Source: Daucus carota subsp. sativus (taxonomy: Eukaryota > Streptophyta > Magnoliopsida > Apiales > Apiaceae). From it: 64,000 bases of DNA. The notes under the pieces were generated by a model. That model searched no databases. It had not been told where the DNA came from and saw only the letters and a list, made by a program, of their open reading frames with translations. A program made the position numbers and the translations under genes. Within the stretch, counting starts at the first letter, position 1. The number at the start of each line of letters is the position of its first letter. The stretch lies in contig NC_030387.2 in assembly GCF_001625215.2 (NCBI RefSeq), positions 7,220,501 through 7,284,500 of the forward strand, read 5' to 3'. Positions 10,990 to 24,301 of the stretch are shown in pieces.

Positions 10990-13300
10990 ATTTTTTAAAA
11001 GTTCAGAATCCTAAATTTTCCTCTCACGGATTTTATTATTCAAACATTTTATTAATTTTTGTACTTCTCACTTCGTCACTTTTTTTTTACGAAAACTTCG
11101 TCATCTTTTTTAAGCTAACTCAAACGATCCCGACTCGTGACAGCTTATCCATGTGTGCAGGAGTACGTGAATTTAAATATGAACTTTGATATCAAATCAA
11201 TGTTGTCATAATTTTTTTGAATTATTTGTTGTCGAATCATTATCTCAATCATTATCTTTCACTAGGTTCAATTTTTAAAATTTCATCTTTTTCCGTTTTT
11301 AATTCTTCTTGTTCTTGTTAGATTAAAGTGAAATTATCGTTCCCATGTATACGCGGACTTTATTATTATAGCGGTATGTATTACTCTCAAAAATAAAATA
11401 TATATGAACAAACAATGTTTGTGTGGACTTCATTATTATATTATTACAAAATAATGTTTATTTTGCTAAAAAAAAATATATGACTGCTAAAATTTAATAT
11501 ATATGGATATAGAGATATATTTCGCAATCAAGCCTCCCTGATGTTTAAATGATTATTATATTTTGTTTTCAAATCTTGGCTATGGATCAATAATTGTTTT
11601 CGGATATATTTTAATATTTTGCTTAACAAATGAATCAATGATAGGAAGTTAGCAACAAGTGTACTTCATAAATTTAAATCTTCAGCAAACGTGCCTCGTC
11701 AAGCAAAAGTGTTAAATGGAGAACAAGAAACATCCTGACTGTATAAAGATCGTGCAACTCGGATGTCATAAGAAATGATGTGATTTTGATAGGAATTTTA
11801 TGACCGTAAATTCAGGAATTAAAACTAATCGATAGATTTATCGAAGGAGCATTTATATGAGACTTATCAGAATTTTTTCTGATAAGTGGAAGATTTTGGG
11901 TCAACTTTGAGTATAACCGACAAATTAATAAAATATATTTTTCAGAACTAATTGAAATTTTTTTAATAAAAATAATAAGTCGTATCTATTTCAAAATAAA
12001 ATCGTCATATACCATTAAAAAACTATACACTTCCTAAAAAAGAACACAATAATTTAGATAGATGATACAAAAACATTTTAACATAATGTACAATATAAAG
12101 CCTTATATATCCTGTTATAAACGAATTATAGAAATCAAATACGGGATATATGACCAATAATAAAGGAAATATATTACACATATCCAAAGTGATATTTGCA
12201 AAATATTAAAATAAATTAGTTTGAACTTGTAACATTATGGCGAGTCAATTCATATGATTCTTATCTTATCGAACATAAATAATTAAATACTAGGCACCAA
12301 ATACATATTGATATATACGTCAGATATTATTAAAGCTAAATAGCAATCATTTAAGATGCCGCTGAATCATCCCAATTTCTTTATCTCATCTTGAAGATCC
12401 AACGAATCTGTGCACGCGTAATTTTGATTTTGGAAAAATGAATATGCAAACTAAACCCGACGATTTGGTACACGACATGAAAAATTAGTGTTTAAATTTT
12501 AATTTTTGTACACGAACACGTAAATACACAAACAAACACGAAAATATACGGCGAATTTAGTATCGGATATTTGATTTCATTTTATATACACGAAGGTACA
12601 CGATATACACATATTTTTAAATAAGTAATAAATATTTTTTCATGCAAAAATATATATATTTACATACACATATACAAATCTGTACATAATTATATGTAAA
12701 TATAAAAATTTTAATATATACTTTTTAAAATAATACATAAAAAATGTATTTTTAAAATATATTTTAATTAAATTTTATTATTATATTTATAATAAATGCA
12801 CACAAAAGGTACACAAAATATACCTAACATGTGTTGAAATGAAAATAAATTTTAGATTACATTCACGAATCATAAACAAATGCGTTTTATCTTCAAGTAC
12901 ATGAAACACGAATACACCATTGACCGGTCTACTATAAACGTTGAATTTTAATTCCGAAAAGACCAATACATACAAACATAGACCGTATAAGAAAAAGTAC
13001 GTGGACCCCTTTTGCTGTTGAAGAATTATAAAGCGGACAGGAGTGAACACACCCAACCTGGTCCTGGATCCAGGATCAGGAAGCTACTGGAGGGAGTTAC
13101 ATGTAATAGCAAGAGATAGATAGATAGAGTGGCGTGAGAAATCAGTTTAATTCAATCGAGTTGTCGCTATAAATCCACATCATTACCAGGGCCACATCTC
13201 CCATGTATACATACACTACAACACAACACATGTATGTGTATGTATATGTAAGATGATGTGGTTGTTTTTAAGTGGAAATTAGATGAAACATAAACCCCTT
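10990..13300. other. Intergenic, AT-rich, no gene
   Basis: No open frame with coding character. The block at about 12440-12620 ('cacgaacacg', 'aaacacgaaaatatacgg') matches, in inverted orientation, about 45600-45800 and is a dispersed repeat. From about 13200 the sequence becomes the promoter of the auxin-carrier gene. Confidence 0.5.
12440..12620 (+). repeat. Dispersed repeat, copy 1 (partner at 45.6-45.8 kb)
   Basis: Shares an ordered series of motifs (gacaatttg/gacgatttg, 'gtgtttaaattt' against 'gtttgagtttgg', 'acacgaaaatatacgg' against 'acacgaaaatacacgg') with the reverse complement of 45600-45800. These motifs mark a hAT-like MITE family, here without recognisable ends. Confidence 0.45.
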
Positions 13301-13404
13301 TCCGTTACCTGGTACGCTAACCCTAACCCCCTCTCTTTCGCTGCTCTTTCCTTTTCTTTACTTGCCCATGTCATCTCTTTTCTTCTTTTTTGTTATTTAA
13401 TGCC

Positions 13405-13406
<2 letters not shown>

Positions 13407-13455
<49 letters not shown>
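13407..13455 (+). repeat. (CT)24 microsatellite in PILS6 leader
   Basis: An uninterrupted CT tract of about 24 units lies upstream of the auxin-carrier start codon. It sits before a probable leader intron whose acceptor is 'ttatattgcag' ending at 13540. The repeat is likely transcribed in the 5'UTR and should be highly variable between individuals. Confidence 0.85.
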
Positions 13456-13458
<3 letters not shown>

Positions 13459-13739
13459 TTTATTATTATCTTTTGATTTTGTTTATTAATTTGGCATCTT
13501 TATAGGACTATTTAGTCATGTTGTTTTCGTTATATTGCAGATTCTCATATTTGTAAATTGTAACCCACCCTGTTGTTCACTTTACAAATTTAAGTTCAAA
13601 GCCAATTACTTGTGGAATTCTTCATTTTCGAGCTGGGATTTTCAGCTGCTCATTACCTCACTTGTGTATTGTGTACAAGTTTCGTGGGTTTTGCCCTTTT
13701 TGGCGGAAGATATAACTACTTTGGTTGTCGTGTTCGAAA

Positions 13740-16700
13740 ATGTTGAAGAGATTTCTTTCCGAGGTATTGGTGGAAACACATGGCGGGGAATCTATGCTTG
13801 GGAGTATCAAGATTGCGGTTTTGCCTATTGCGAAAGTCTTTACTATTTGCGCCATGGGACTCCTCATGGCTTCCAAATATGTTAATATTTTGCCTGCAAG
13901 CGGAAGGAAGCTTCTTAACGGGGTAATCACGTAACTCGTTATATTTCTACCTTTTTGGTAAAATATTTGATTGCTGCGGTAACAAGCACCTTTTGTACAT
14001 GCTTCTGAATTTTGATTATACACAAATCATTTCAGCTTAAAAATTTTCTTCAAACAAATAATTAGTTCAGTTTAGTATATTATGTAACTCTTATTTATGT
14101 AAATCACAACTATATTTTCATATTCAAATTATAGGATATTCTCACGATTGCAAATTCTTTGTATTCATAGTGAATACAGGAGGTTGTGTAGGGGTGTATG
14201 CAAAATAATTTTTTAGAGGCATATGACTATGTCTCTATATATATGTTTTGATTCTATTTTTCAAAAGTTTGAAAGCTTTGTAAAATTCCCATATTCTCTA
14301 TTGTTAATGCAAAATTCCCATATTAAGTTTTCTCTATTGTTGAGATACTTACAGATCGTGTACGATCTCTCTTGAACAATTTGTATCTTTTTCGTTAACC
14401 TGGTATATGTGACATTGCTTTGTAAATGCTGATTAATAGCTTCTATTACATGATGCAGTTGGTCTTTTCACTTCTTCTCCCATGTCTGATCTTCTCTCAA
14501 CTTGGACAAGCAATCACTTGGGAGAAAATGCTCGAGTGGTAAGAATATAATACTGTCATTACCACAGTCCACAGTACAGAGTTTCCTTAGTTTCCCGTAC
14601 AAAATTCGTGCTCTTATAATATCATATATATATATTGTTATTCCTATTTAGTTATTATAACTTGCAATGGTTTTTGAATTTCATCATGTTTTAGTGATTA
14701 TATGTGTTTTCATATTGACAAAAACTTTGTAACTAAATCCACATTTCACAAAAACTACTCCTTCCAGTTCAATTTAGGTGAACATTGCCATTGTGATATA
14801 CACGGACTGGAGGAAGTATTAAAGCTCTAAATATCGTGCATCATTGATCATTTAATTAAACGAAACTCTTAAAGAGCCTTATTTACTTAGCAAAAAAAAA
14901 AAAGAGAGCCTTATTTGATAAAGTACCTCGCTTCAGTTTGCAATCATATCTGATGAACTGTTTATGAATTTATAATACACGTTTTATGTTGAATGAGATA
15001 AAGAGAGGGAGAGAGTATATGTTCGTGTGCGACTTTAATATGGACCCGTATGTACACATTCATAGTTGTCTATCAGTGTGTTTAATTAAATCTCCGTACA
15101 GCACTACGGTCATGCATAGTATGATCATGACATTACCTCAGTATTTGGTACTTACATGTGTTTTCTATTTTTTTACAGGTGGTTTATTCCTTTTAATGTT
15201 ATTCTTGCGACAATATCAGGCTCACTGATAGGCTTACTTGTTGCTACCATCATCAAACCACCATATCCCTTTTTCAAGTTCACTATTATCCAAATTGGAA
15301 TTGGTAAGATGCTAAAACCTAGTAGTAAAATATTATACAAGCATCTTTTTTGTACTATTATTTTACCTCCAAGTGTTTTTAAGCAGGTTCTACAATATGA
15401 GTTATTTCTGTGTACATGTCAAATTTCTACCTTATATCTTATTAGTTATTAATTTATAATATTTACATTGCTGTTTGCCATCATTACTATTATTCTGTAC
15501 GTTTTTAGCCTAGTTAATTTTGTAGCAACAAATTGGGTGGAAAAAGAGAACATAGATTTGAAACTCTAAAATATACCTAGCTATATAAGTGACTGATTTT
15601 TTCAGATTCCAAAACTCAATTTAGAATGTGAAATTTAAAACATAACTTTGTTACTATATTTATCTCACAAAAATTCGCTTCTTCATCTCTGGGCATTGGA
15701 TCCTAGTAAAACCCTACCTTTACCGGATCTAAGACTTGGGTACCTCCCTTAAAAACTGTTCTATGATTTTAAGTTTGATCCATAAGTAGCGTAAAATTGG
15801 AACCGGCCCGTGCTAAATATATTGCACTGAAAGCAGTGAAGAGTTTATATGCGTTCAGGTGATGAATGCTTTCTTACGTTTTAAGGCACCACATTATCTG
15901 CTTCATCAAAATAAGTTTCAAGGTGCTATCCACAATTTTTTGAATTTTTTGAATGAATGTTAATCTCAATTGATAGAAGGAAGTAATTTTTTTGTATATT
16001 TACAATTCAAATTTAAAAATAATATATATTATTAAATTGATACCTATATTAATCAATGAAATTTTGTGGTCCTAACAATATTAACTCAAAGTGGTTTCAA
16101 TGTCTTATGTCACTTTCAAACTCTTCTCTGTTACGCTCAATACATTTGTATGCTTATATAATCATAATTCTTACCTTATATTTTCTGATGTTTGTGTTTA
16201 TCTGTCAGCTTAAGATTGAGTTTCTAAATTATATCGGAAAGAAGTTAATAATAATTTTTTCTGCAAACTCACGCGTTTCGTGATTCAGATCTGATCTTTG
16301 ATTTTATAATTATTTGTATACAGGGAATATTGGGAACGTGCCACTTGTTTTGGTTGCCGCTCTCTGTCGGGATAAAGCAAATCCCTTTGGTGACTCAGAT
16401 CAATGTGCTCAAGATGGGAATGCTTACATATCATTTGGCCAATGGGTAGGCTACAAAACTCTGTTAGGCTCCCTTTATGATCAGCATTGTATCCTTGATT
16501 TCTTAAATAAAATAATGCAGCAGGCTCTACTTTTTTGTCATAATATACTTTAATAGGTTTCCATGTATGGGATGTTTATTAAAATATAAGTGTGTGATGC
16601 AACATCAGTTGTCTCAATTTTGGTATTCAATCTTTTCTGGCTGCCTGAAACAGACATTGTAAGCACCAATATTATGCTAATGTTTTACATTAGAGGATTT

Positions 16701-17809
16701 TTTTTTTCCCTTTGGGGTTGTATTCATCTACCAAAATTTAAAAACTTTTGCGCACATGCCTTCTTGAGGCTTGAAATATTGATCTCTTATCAACAAGAGA
16801 GGGGTATTGGCTAGGGTAAGCTTTGCCAATAATATAGTTGTCGAGTACACAATTATCCCTTTGTCCCACTAGGTTGTTTACCTTGGGGGACGGGGCTTGA
16901 CACGCATTTTAAGGCTCCTGTAAAATGTAGTTTCATAGATTATTTTAAACTTTTTTCTTCTAAATAAAAATTTAATGTTTAAATATTTATACAAAAAAGG
17001 AATATTTTAAAAAAAACTTATGAAACTATATTTTATATGCATCTTAAAATGTGTGTCAAGCAATGCAAAAAAACTTTAAAGAAATGAGAGGGACGGAGGG
17101 AGTATATCTTAGGCATTTTCACTTCAATAATATATTGCATATACACTTGTCCCTTCAATCTGTATCACAAATATTAGTCTTATTTCAATTATTTGTAATT
17201 AGTTGATTCTGTGGTCAAAGAAGAGGGTAACAAAAATATGCTGCAGAAATGAGGTTTTTCGTGCATTGTTTCATCTGGAAAAGGAATAACTAATACAAGT
17301 TGAAGGCATATATTGATTCATTATTAAGTATTTTCTTGATTCCTAGAGTGTTGTACTTTTTAAGAGCTTGTATGTGTCTTGTCTGAAAACTAACAACTAT
17401 ACAATCTGTTTTCTGTATATAGGTTGGCGCAATTGTCCTTTATACTTACGTATTCCAAATGCTAGCACCTCCGGAGGAGGGGACTTTTGACATTGAAGAA
17501 CGTGCTATTCCCCTTAGGAGCACTGACAAGGATAATTCTCCGGAGCAGATTCCCTTGCTTTTAGAAGAATCTGAATTTGCAGATTCAAGTGTTACAGAGA
17601 GAGGAAAGGTCAGAATCACATTTAATCAAATTTTTACTCTCGAGGAAAACGTTAAAACAGGAGAAAGTGATAACGAGCGTCATCGTGTCTGGGTGGTGCG
17701 TGTGTGCGTCGATTATTGCTTATAATTAATATAAAATATATATCTTGCTCTAAAGTTATTACTTTGTATGCTAATTTTAGACACCCCAGTTTTGAACTAG
17801 TGGAAGTTA

Positions 17810-17841
<32 letters not shown>

Positions 17842-20800
17842 CTGGATATTTACCAAATAAATAATATGTATATTTACTCGACATTATCAACTCGATAACT
17901 TGATAAATCAACAAATGGATACATTTGGCTCGGCAAGATTCATGTTGGTCAATTCACTGTTCAGTGTGGTAAAGGTGTAGAGTCACAAAAAGCACAATCG
18001 TTGATTTTGAAGCGCAACTCTTAAATACACGTGTTTTCTTAAAAAAAAAATATAAATGGTGAAATTTTAAAAGCGTACACATATATACACGAGTCCTTTT
18101 TAGGAAGAAACTGCGATGGACGCAACAAGGATTTTGTTTTGTCAATTAAGGCCAGTTTAGTCTTTTGCTTCAAGTCGTGAGTTCCTGCTACTTCTCTGCA
18201 TTTCCTTAACAGTTTAATATTCACTCAATACTCAATATTACTACATTGTGCTTAAATTTTTTTTGCCTAGTTAAAAAAAAAAATCGCTATATTTTAACTA
18301 GTTATTAAATTTTTGCCATTTTCATTTGTGTAAAAAATTAATGCTGCCAACTTGTGAATATTAAGAGTAGTTATTTGATTGTGTTGTACTTGTATCATTC
18401 TTTTAATGCTGGTCACTTTCGCAATATATCCTCTCATGATAAGCTCCATTGTGCAGATCAAAAGCTTACTGCATTTTCTTTATGAGAAATTAAAGCTCAA
18501 GCAAATCCTTCAGCCTCCTATTATTGCTTCTGTAAGTTTTTTTAGTGACAACCATTCTTATTCAATTCCTCTCTGTGCATATGTTTGTGTGAGTGATTAT
18601 AGATACTAATATACATAGAACTGTTTGAATTGGAAAATTCATTATATTAGTATGTTACATGCTTCAGTTTGCATCTGCTCTCCATGTAAAGCCGTCCTAA
18701 AATGCACTAGGAGTCTAGGAGTCTGATTGCAGACTCTGGGCACATAGTGGCATTGCACCTCGTGTACCTTCCAATGGAGGGGCTGCAGTTTCATCATACT
18801 CTAAACTGAACTGTTACAAACCAGTAGTGGTAACTCCACTCCTTTGCTTTCTCTGGACCTTCAGCCATAGAAATTGATAAACGTAAATTCCAGTCAGAAA
18901 TTTAAAACACATCAGCCACATGTGGAATATGGAGAACACAGAAGATTTACCCAGCTCATGGAAATGCCTACCTTACCATAATCAAAGATCATAAACAGAG
19001 CTAATTTCAGAAGTGATAACACCTAGAAAGCGATACAGGCCACTTGTTTTATTGTGTGTAATGACGACATAGACTGGTACAGTGTAACAACAATCTCAGG
19101 TCCCAGATATTGTTCACAAACTGCTGTTCCTGGTTGGATTCAGGAAAACACAAATTGTGTCTCACTAATTTGACGTAGAAACTTCAGAGACCAAACTATA
19201 CGACGACACAAAACAAAGTTGCTAAAAGGTGTAAATTCAACTTTGCAACCCACATATATACCCAAACCACAATCAGATACTCTACAACTTGCCTAAAACC
19301 AAAAGTTTGCAGCCCGGTTAAGTAATTAGGAGCCTTGCTGCTATCCCAACCAAAAACAGTTTGATACTTGTATTGGCAATGAGCCACATCTCATAACAAT
19401 GTAGCGCTTCTTTTGGAATACACAGCCACCAGCCCTTGGTATTCCTCAGTGAACCCAAATTAAACCTGGCTCACATGTTTGAAGCTAGAGGAACCAATCC
19501 TCGTTTGATATGACATACAACACAAAGCTTTAGTTGCAGCAGTAGACTGTCCAACCTAAAACCAAGCAACTCAAGAACCAGAGTAAGCAATGTAAACCTC
19601 ATATCCACAACCATGTTGTGTCGACACATCAAGGGAAGTCCAAATCGTCAATAATCAGCATGTTCCAACCTGTGCGCCAGCTAGAATACCTTGTACAACG
19701 GTAACTAAGATTAGCTTTTCTCTTCTGACCAGTTACCTCTGTGTTTGCTACAGGTACTAGCCATGGGAATAGGAATTGTACCATTTCTGAAGGGACTGAT
19801 CTTCGAACCTGATGCTCCGCTTTACTTCTTCACAGACAGCTGCTTGATACTCGGGTTAGCTCTATCTTGACATGTTTTTGATTAATAGACTAATATGTCA
19901 AGTGTTCAACATATTTAAATTCTTCCTGTGTATGTTATTATTATCAATTTCCTGCAGATACAAATTTATAGATTACTAATCTGTACCTACTTACGCAACT
20001 TATATTACCTGAACTTGGGTACATGTGTCTGGTGTGGACCCGTCAGGTTCTTAGTTTAAAAAAAAAATAAGAGTTGTTGGATACGGATCCGAAATTAAAT
20101 ACAAGTACTGGGGTTTGATTTAAGCTCAATACATGTCAAAAATCTATATATTCTTAATTTATCATTCGCTCTGTTCACCGTAAAGTTGTTGGACCAATTA
20201 ATATCTAACACATAAAGTACAATAGTTCTGGAAAGGTGGAAGAAAGTAGTGGGTGTGATAGCGTTTTATATTGTTATAACTTTATTAGTCTAAAAACTTC
20301 AGAAAATGTAAAGAATTACAAGGGGCATCCCAAAATGGAAATGTAAAGATTTGGTTAGGATGGAGGGAGTACAAGTTTTAAAAGATAGTGTCTACCAATA
20401 ATTGTATACACCTTATAATACAAAATGGATAACATATAGAAACGTGTCATCCATGGACCTTCATCTTGATAAGCAATTTGTCAAGAGACCTAATATTTCT
20501 TTTCTTTTAGAACTAGATTGCTTCAACATGAAGTGTCCTGCTTTGATAGGAAGTATTCGACTTTATATACCCATATCTATGTCATTTACAACCGAGAGTA
20601 TGCAGGATGCATGATAGCCAATAAAGACTATAAAGAAGCCCACAAAAATTATTTGGGAACAATACTATGGGCTTTGGAGGCCTAGTAAGTAGAAAATTTT
20701 ACAATACATGTATTTATTATTATTTTTAAGTAATATAGGGAAGGATATTTTTTAGAATTATGTTTTTAGTCAGGAAAGTATCAAATAGGTTTATTATATA

Positions 20801-23800
20801 TAATGATAACCTATCTTGTAATAGGGCAGATTTATATTATTGAGAGATTGTCTCATGTTTTCTTACGTGTGAATTATCCATGGTTTTTGTCCCCAAAGAT
20901 ATTTGATGTAGAAAACTTGTAGTTCATACTTTTATCATCTTCTTTGTTTAAAGACAAAACCCTGATTTCTTTGAATCCACACGCAAGTTTCTTTTAGTTT
21001 AAACAAGACCAACCAAGTTGTTTAGTTTGGTGCATTGTCACACCAAGCTCCAATCTCGTTCCCTAAGGTCTGTTAAATCTTACGAAATAGCCCCTGTACT
21101 TTCCATAATTCACTAATCAGTCCCCTACTTCCTCTGAAATTAAAAATTAGACCCTTAAGTTTCTGCAAAGTTCAAACCAGTCACTATATTTTATTCGAAT
21201 TACACAACAGAACCTGCAGTTTTAGAATTTATTTCAATGCCACTAAACTTCTGAGTTTACAGCTCTGCCCCAACAGAATAAAAAATGGTGTTGAGGTGAA
21301 TTTAGTGCTTGAAGAGCATGCATATATAAGAAGAAGAGGAAAAAAATGCGAAGTCAGACTCTCAATTGATGAGTCAAAAGAGCACATGGCCACAATGATT
21401 AGACAATAAACAATCTTGCAAAATAGTACTCCCTTCGTCCCAAAATGAGTGAGCCACTTTTTTTTGCACGCATTTCCATATACTCGGGAGGTACTTATAA
21501 ATAATATTTTATTGATTTTTTGTTTTGTATTAAAGTATAAGGTTTATATTAAAGTATAAGGGATGCCTTCAATGAACTAGAAGAAAACTGAAAGACTTCA
21601 GGACCCTTCTAGAATCTTAGAATTTTTTTTTTTTTAAGATACAAAGATACTAAAAAGTCTATCCGAGATGGTCTTGACCGTAGTTAGATAACAACTAAAC
21701 GAGGAGAGCTCTGCCAATTATGCCCTTTGTCGTAAGATGGACTGAATTTTGACTGAAGTTAATTTTGCTCCACTTTGATGATTTTTTTATTTGCAATATC
21801 AATATGATTATGCATCAAATACCACTAGTTAGCAAAAAAAGGAAAAAGAACTTGTGAAACTAAAAATGCTTATTGAGAAATTTATTTCAGAAACGTAGTG
21901 ATATCTTTATTTAGAACTGATTCTGATCGGTTTCTACTTAGAAACCTGTATGTTGTGACACAGAACATTCCTGCTGCATGAGTATTATAATAATAAATTA
22001 TGGCCGACAAGAATCTAATGTTATATTCAATTGTCAGGGATGCCATGATACCATGCATTTTATTGGCCCTAGGAGGAAACCTTATTGATGGTAAGTAAAT
22101 TTAGTATGTTTCGAAGTGTTTTTGCTTGATACAGTTCCATAATAATTTGCATCAACTAATGCTTTTACACTGTTGCTTAATCTAATCCTCACTTAGATCA
22201 TCTCCAATCACAATTTTATAAATAAAGGAACTTCATCTTCATTTTTCACCTTTTTCATTTTATATCTTGATTCCATCTCCAACCTTTACTTCATTTTATA
22301 AATAAAGCAATTTTTGCATTATATGCATAGTGCAACTTCATATATAGAAAAGTATAGTAGATGACTTTATATATAAAGATAAAGTAATGGATGATTGAAG
22401 ATTGATACTCCATTTATAAAGTTGAAAGTGAAGAAATATGAAGTTTAAAGTTGTGATTGGAGATGCCCTTAGCACCTGTGACTTTTCCTTTAACTTGCCG
22501 TTTGTAGTTACGAGCCTTTCATTTTGCTGAGAAGCTGGGTCTAATTTACTAGAGTGCGTTTTGGTTTATATGCAGGGCCAGGCAGTTCAAAACTCGGTCT
22601 TAAGACAACTGCTGCTATTATATTTGGGCGGCTTGTGCTGGTTCCCCCAACCGGACTTGGCATTGTAATGTTGGCGGATAAGCTTGGCTTCCTTCCTCCT
22701 GGTGATAAGATGTTCAGATTCGTCCTTCTCCTCCAGCACACAATGCCAACATCTATACTTTCTGGTAAAACTAATTTTATTCATGAGATATGTAGGGTAG
22801 GCCTTGATTATAGGCGAGCCAACCTACGCTATTGTCCAAGTATCAGTATCATAAAGAGTCTGTGCTTGTATATTTAAATAATATTTATAAATCTTAAACA
22901 AAGATGAACCTATAAAAAAATAAATCTATAATTGGATTGAGCATTTGTAAAATATTGTAATATGTAATTGTACAAATACATAGAATGTTGCATGTAATTT
23001 TAATAGCAAAATAGATTTGTAATAGGATTAAAAATGAATCTTATAAAGACATGTACAGAATGTTATTAGCAATCCTAAATAAAAGTTAAAACATAAATAA
23101 AACTCCAAGGTTATCGAAAGTAATCTGAAATACCTATTTGGCATATATAGATTATTAAAATTTTGAAGATTTTTACATAAAAAACATAATTATATTATTT
23201 GAATCCTCCAATATTATTACTATTTACAGATGTTATTTTTGGAAGGCGGTACTTTTCCTATTATTTTAATCTGGCCCAAAAGACTAAGGTCCCATTTGGT
23301 ATTGCTATTGCAGACGTCAACACCGGCTTTTTTGCTGAAAAGTAGGAAAAATATTATATGGTATATCTAAAAGATGCTTTTGGCTTAAAAGTTGCCCCCA
23401 TGCTTCTGGAATAAGCTATTTTCTAGTTTTCGCAGGAAACTTTCATTGATTTCATGATGACTGACTAACTTTTGATGTTTTAGCTTTAATATTATAGTAT
23501 AAAGAGTAGCTATAGTACAGATACTGTAAGATGATGCTATAATTTTTAATATATATTGATGCCTTTTATATTACAATTATCTGTAGATTTGTAATGAACT
23601 TTATTTTTTCTTGAAAAATGCATCTCTTTGGATTAGAAAAATCTATGCCACAATTATCAAGTTTTCCCTAATTTTAGTATCTAGTAATAATAATATTTTA
23701 CTCTTAATATAATTGGTGCAGTTTCTTTTTTCCCTTTGCGTGTACATGGGGTGAAGTAATCTTTCTGACACTATTTTTGAAAATGAATGCGTGAATGTAC

Positions 23801-24301
23801 TTAAAAGTAGATAGATTTAAATTATTTAAAATGTGTTCAATCACGGTGTAAACCAAGTTATTATTACGTATAATAATTGGTGAATTCAACCAAGTATCAA
23901 TGAACATATCATGTTTGGACCAAAATAAAGCAAGAGGCAAAATATCACAAACAGCACGTTTACTTAATAAAAGAGCGGTTCTGGTAATTTGGACATGCTC
24001 TGTTAACCGGTCCGTCATCTGCTAGAATTTAAACTAACAGACTACAAATCTAGTTACCCCCCTCCTGTCCGTCATCTGCTAGAATTTAAACTAACAGACT
24101 ACAAATCTAGTTACTGTTGATAGCATTGCTTCCAGGGTTTATGAAGACATGATTAACTTATAGCATTGCTTCTTTGCAGGTGCTGTTGCCAATCTAAGAG
24201 GCTGTGGGAGGGAGGCAGCTGCTATCTTGTTCTGGGTTCACATATTTGCTATTTTCTCTATGGCTGGCTGGATAATTCTCTATCTGAGCATACTCTCTTA
24301 G
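13740..24301 (+). CDS. PILS6: PIN-LIKES auxin transport facilitator, PILS6 type
   Basis: Membrane protein of the auxin efflux carrier superfamily; PILS proteins sit in the endoplasmic reticulum and control intracellular auxin. Ten exons: 13740-13922, 14459-14538, 15179-15303, 16324-16445, 17423-17608, 18457-18531, 19754-19854, 22038-22090, 22576-22764 and 24180-24301, giving 411 residues. Hydrophobic helix groups occupy about 22-170 and 258-411. A hydrophilic loop (about 182-232) contains APPEEG and EQIPLL. Family blocks include LPASGRKLLNG, LIFSQLGQA, GNIGNVPLVL, DAMIPCILLALGGNL, LLQHTMPTS and ANLRGCGREAA, closest in memory to Arabidopsis PILS6 (At5g01990). The start is the first ATG after the leader intron. 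All introns are GT-AG; they carry Stowaway- and Tourist-like MITEs, an unexplained 1.1-kb tract (intron 6) and a perfect 48-bp duplication near the last acceptor. Confidence 0.95.
14757..14822. mobile_element. Very short Stowaway-like remnant, PILS6 intron 2
   Basis: 'tactccttccagttc' on the left and 'ggactggaggaagta' on the right are near-perfect inverted repeats separated by only some 35 bp. The pattern matches the TACTCCCTCC... ends of Stowaway MITEs and is probably an internally deleted copy. Confidence 0.45.
16855..17105. mobile_element. Stowaway-like hairpin MITE, PILS6 intron 4
   Basis: A 251-bp element ends in 'gggacggagggagta' on the right, with a weaker mirror image 'tatccctttgtccca' on the left. 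Its arms are inverted copies over roughly 60-100 bp: 'gcttgacacgcattttaag' on the left pairs with the complement of 'cttaaaatgtgtgtcaagc' on the right. A transcript of this intron would form a long hairpin. Confidence 0.7.
17811..17839 (+). repeat. (TG)n microsatellite, PILS6 intron 5
   Basis: A pure TG dinucleotide tract of about 14 units lies in intron 5 of the auxin-carrier gene, 200 bp after exon 5. It has no evident role and would be a polymorphic marker. Confidence 0.85.
18660..19745 (-). other. Unexplained 1.1-kb tract in PILS6 intron 6
   Basis: This part of intron 6 is visibly less AT-rich than neighbouring introns and lacks homopolymer runs. Read on the - strand it resembles exonic or 3'UTR-like sequence, with a 63-codon frame at 19196-19387 but no recognisable domain. 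No inverted or long direct terminal repeats were seen. It could be a nested antisense gene remnant, a processed pseudogene, or captured host DNA. Confidence 0.3.
20163..20371. mobile_element. Degenerate Stowaway-like MITE, PILS6 intron 7
   Basis: The right end 'ggatggagggagtac' is a good Stowaway terminus. The left end 'cattcgctctgttcacc' is a weak inverted match. The element has no coding capacity. A further lone terminus, 'actcccttcgtcccaaaat', lies at about 21429 in the same intron without a recognisable partner. Confidence 0.5.
22196..22468. mobile_element. Tourist/Harbinger-like MITE, PILS6 intron 8
   Basis: A 273-bp element is flanked by TTA on both sides (22193-22195, 22469-22471), the target duplication typical of PIF/Harbinger-derived Tourist MITEs. 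The inverted ends are GATCATCTCCAATCACAA and, from the right, GGGCATCTCCAATCACAA, 15 or more of 18 positions identical. The interior has imperfect copies of 'cattttataaataaag'. Confidence 0.75.
24010..24114 (+). repeat. Perfect 48-bp direct duplication, PILS6 intron 9
   Basis: The 48 bases at 24010-24057 recur without change at 24067-24114 (start 'gtccgtcatctgctagaa', end 'aaatctagttac'), separated by 9 bases. Just downstream, 'tagcattgcttc' also occurs twice, the second copy forming the polypyrimidine region of the real acceptor at 24179. The first copy is followed by a competing 'ttccag' acceptor-like site. Confidence 0.9.

Noticed and set aside
13535-13885. 116-codon open frame beginning before PILS6
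   Set aside because: It is out of frame with the conserved membrane protein and crosses the leader; the PILS6 frame explains the sequence better.
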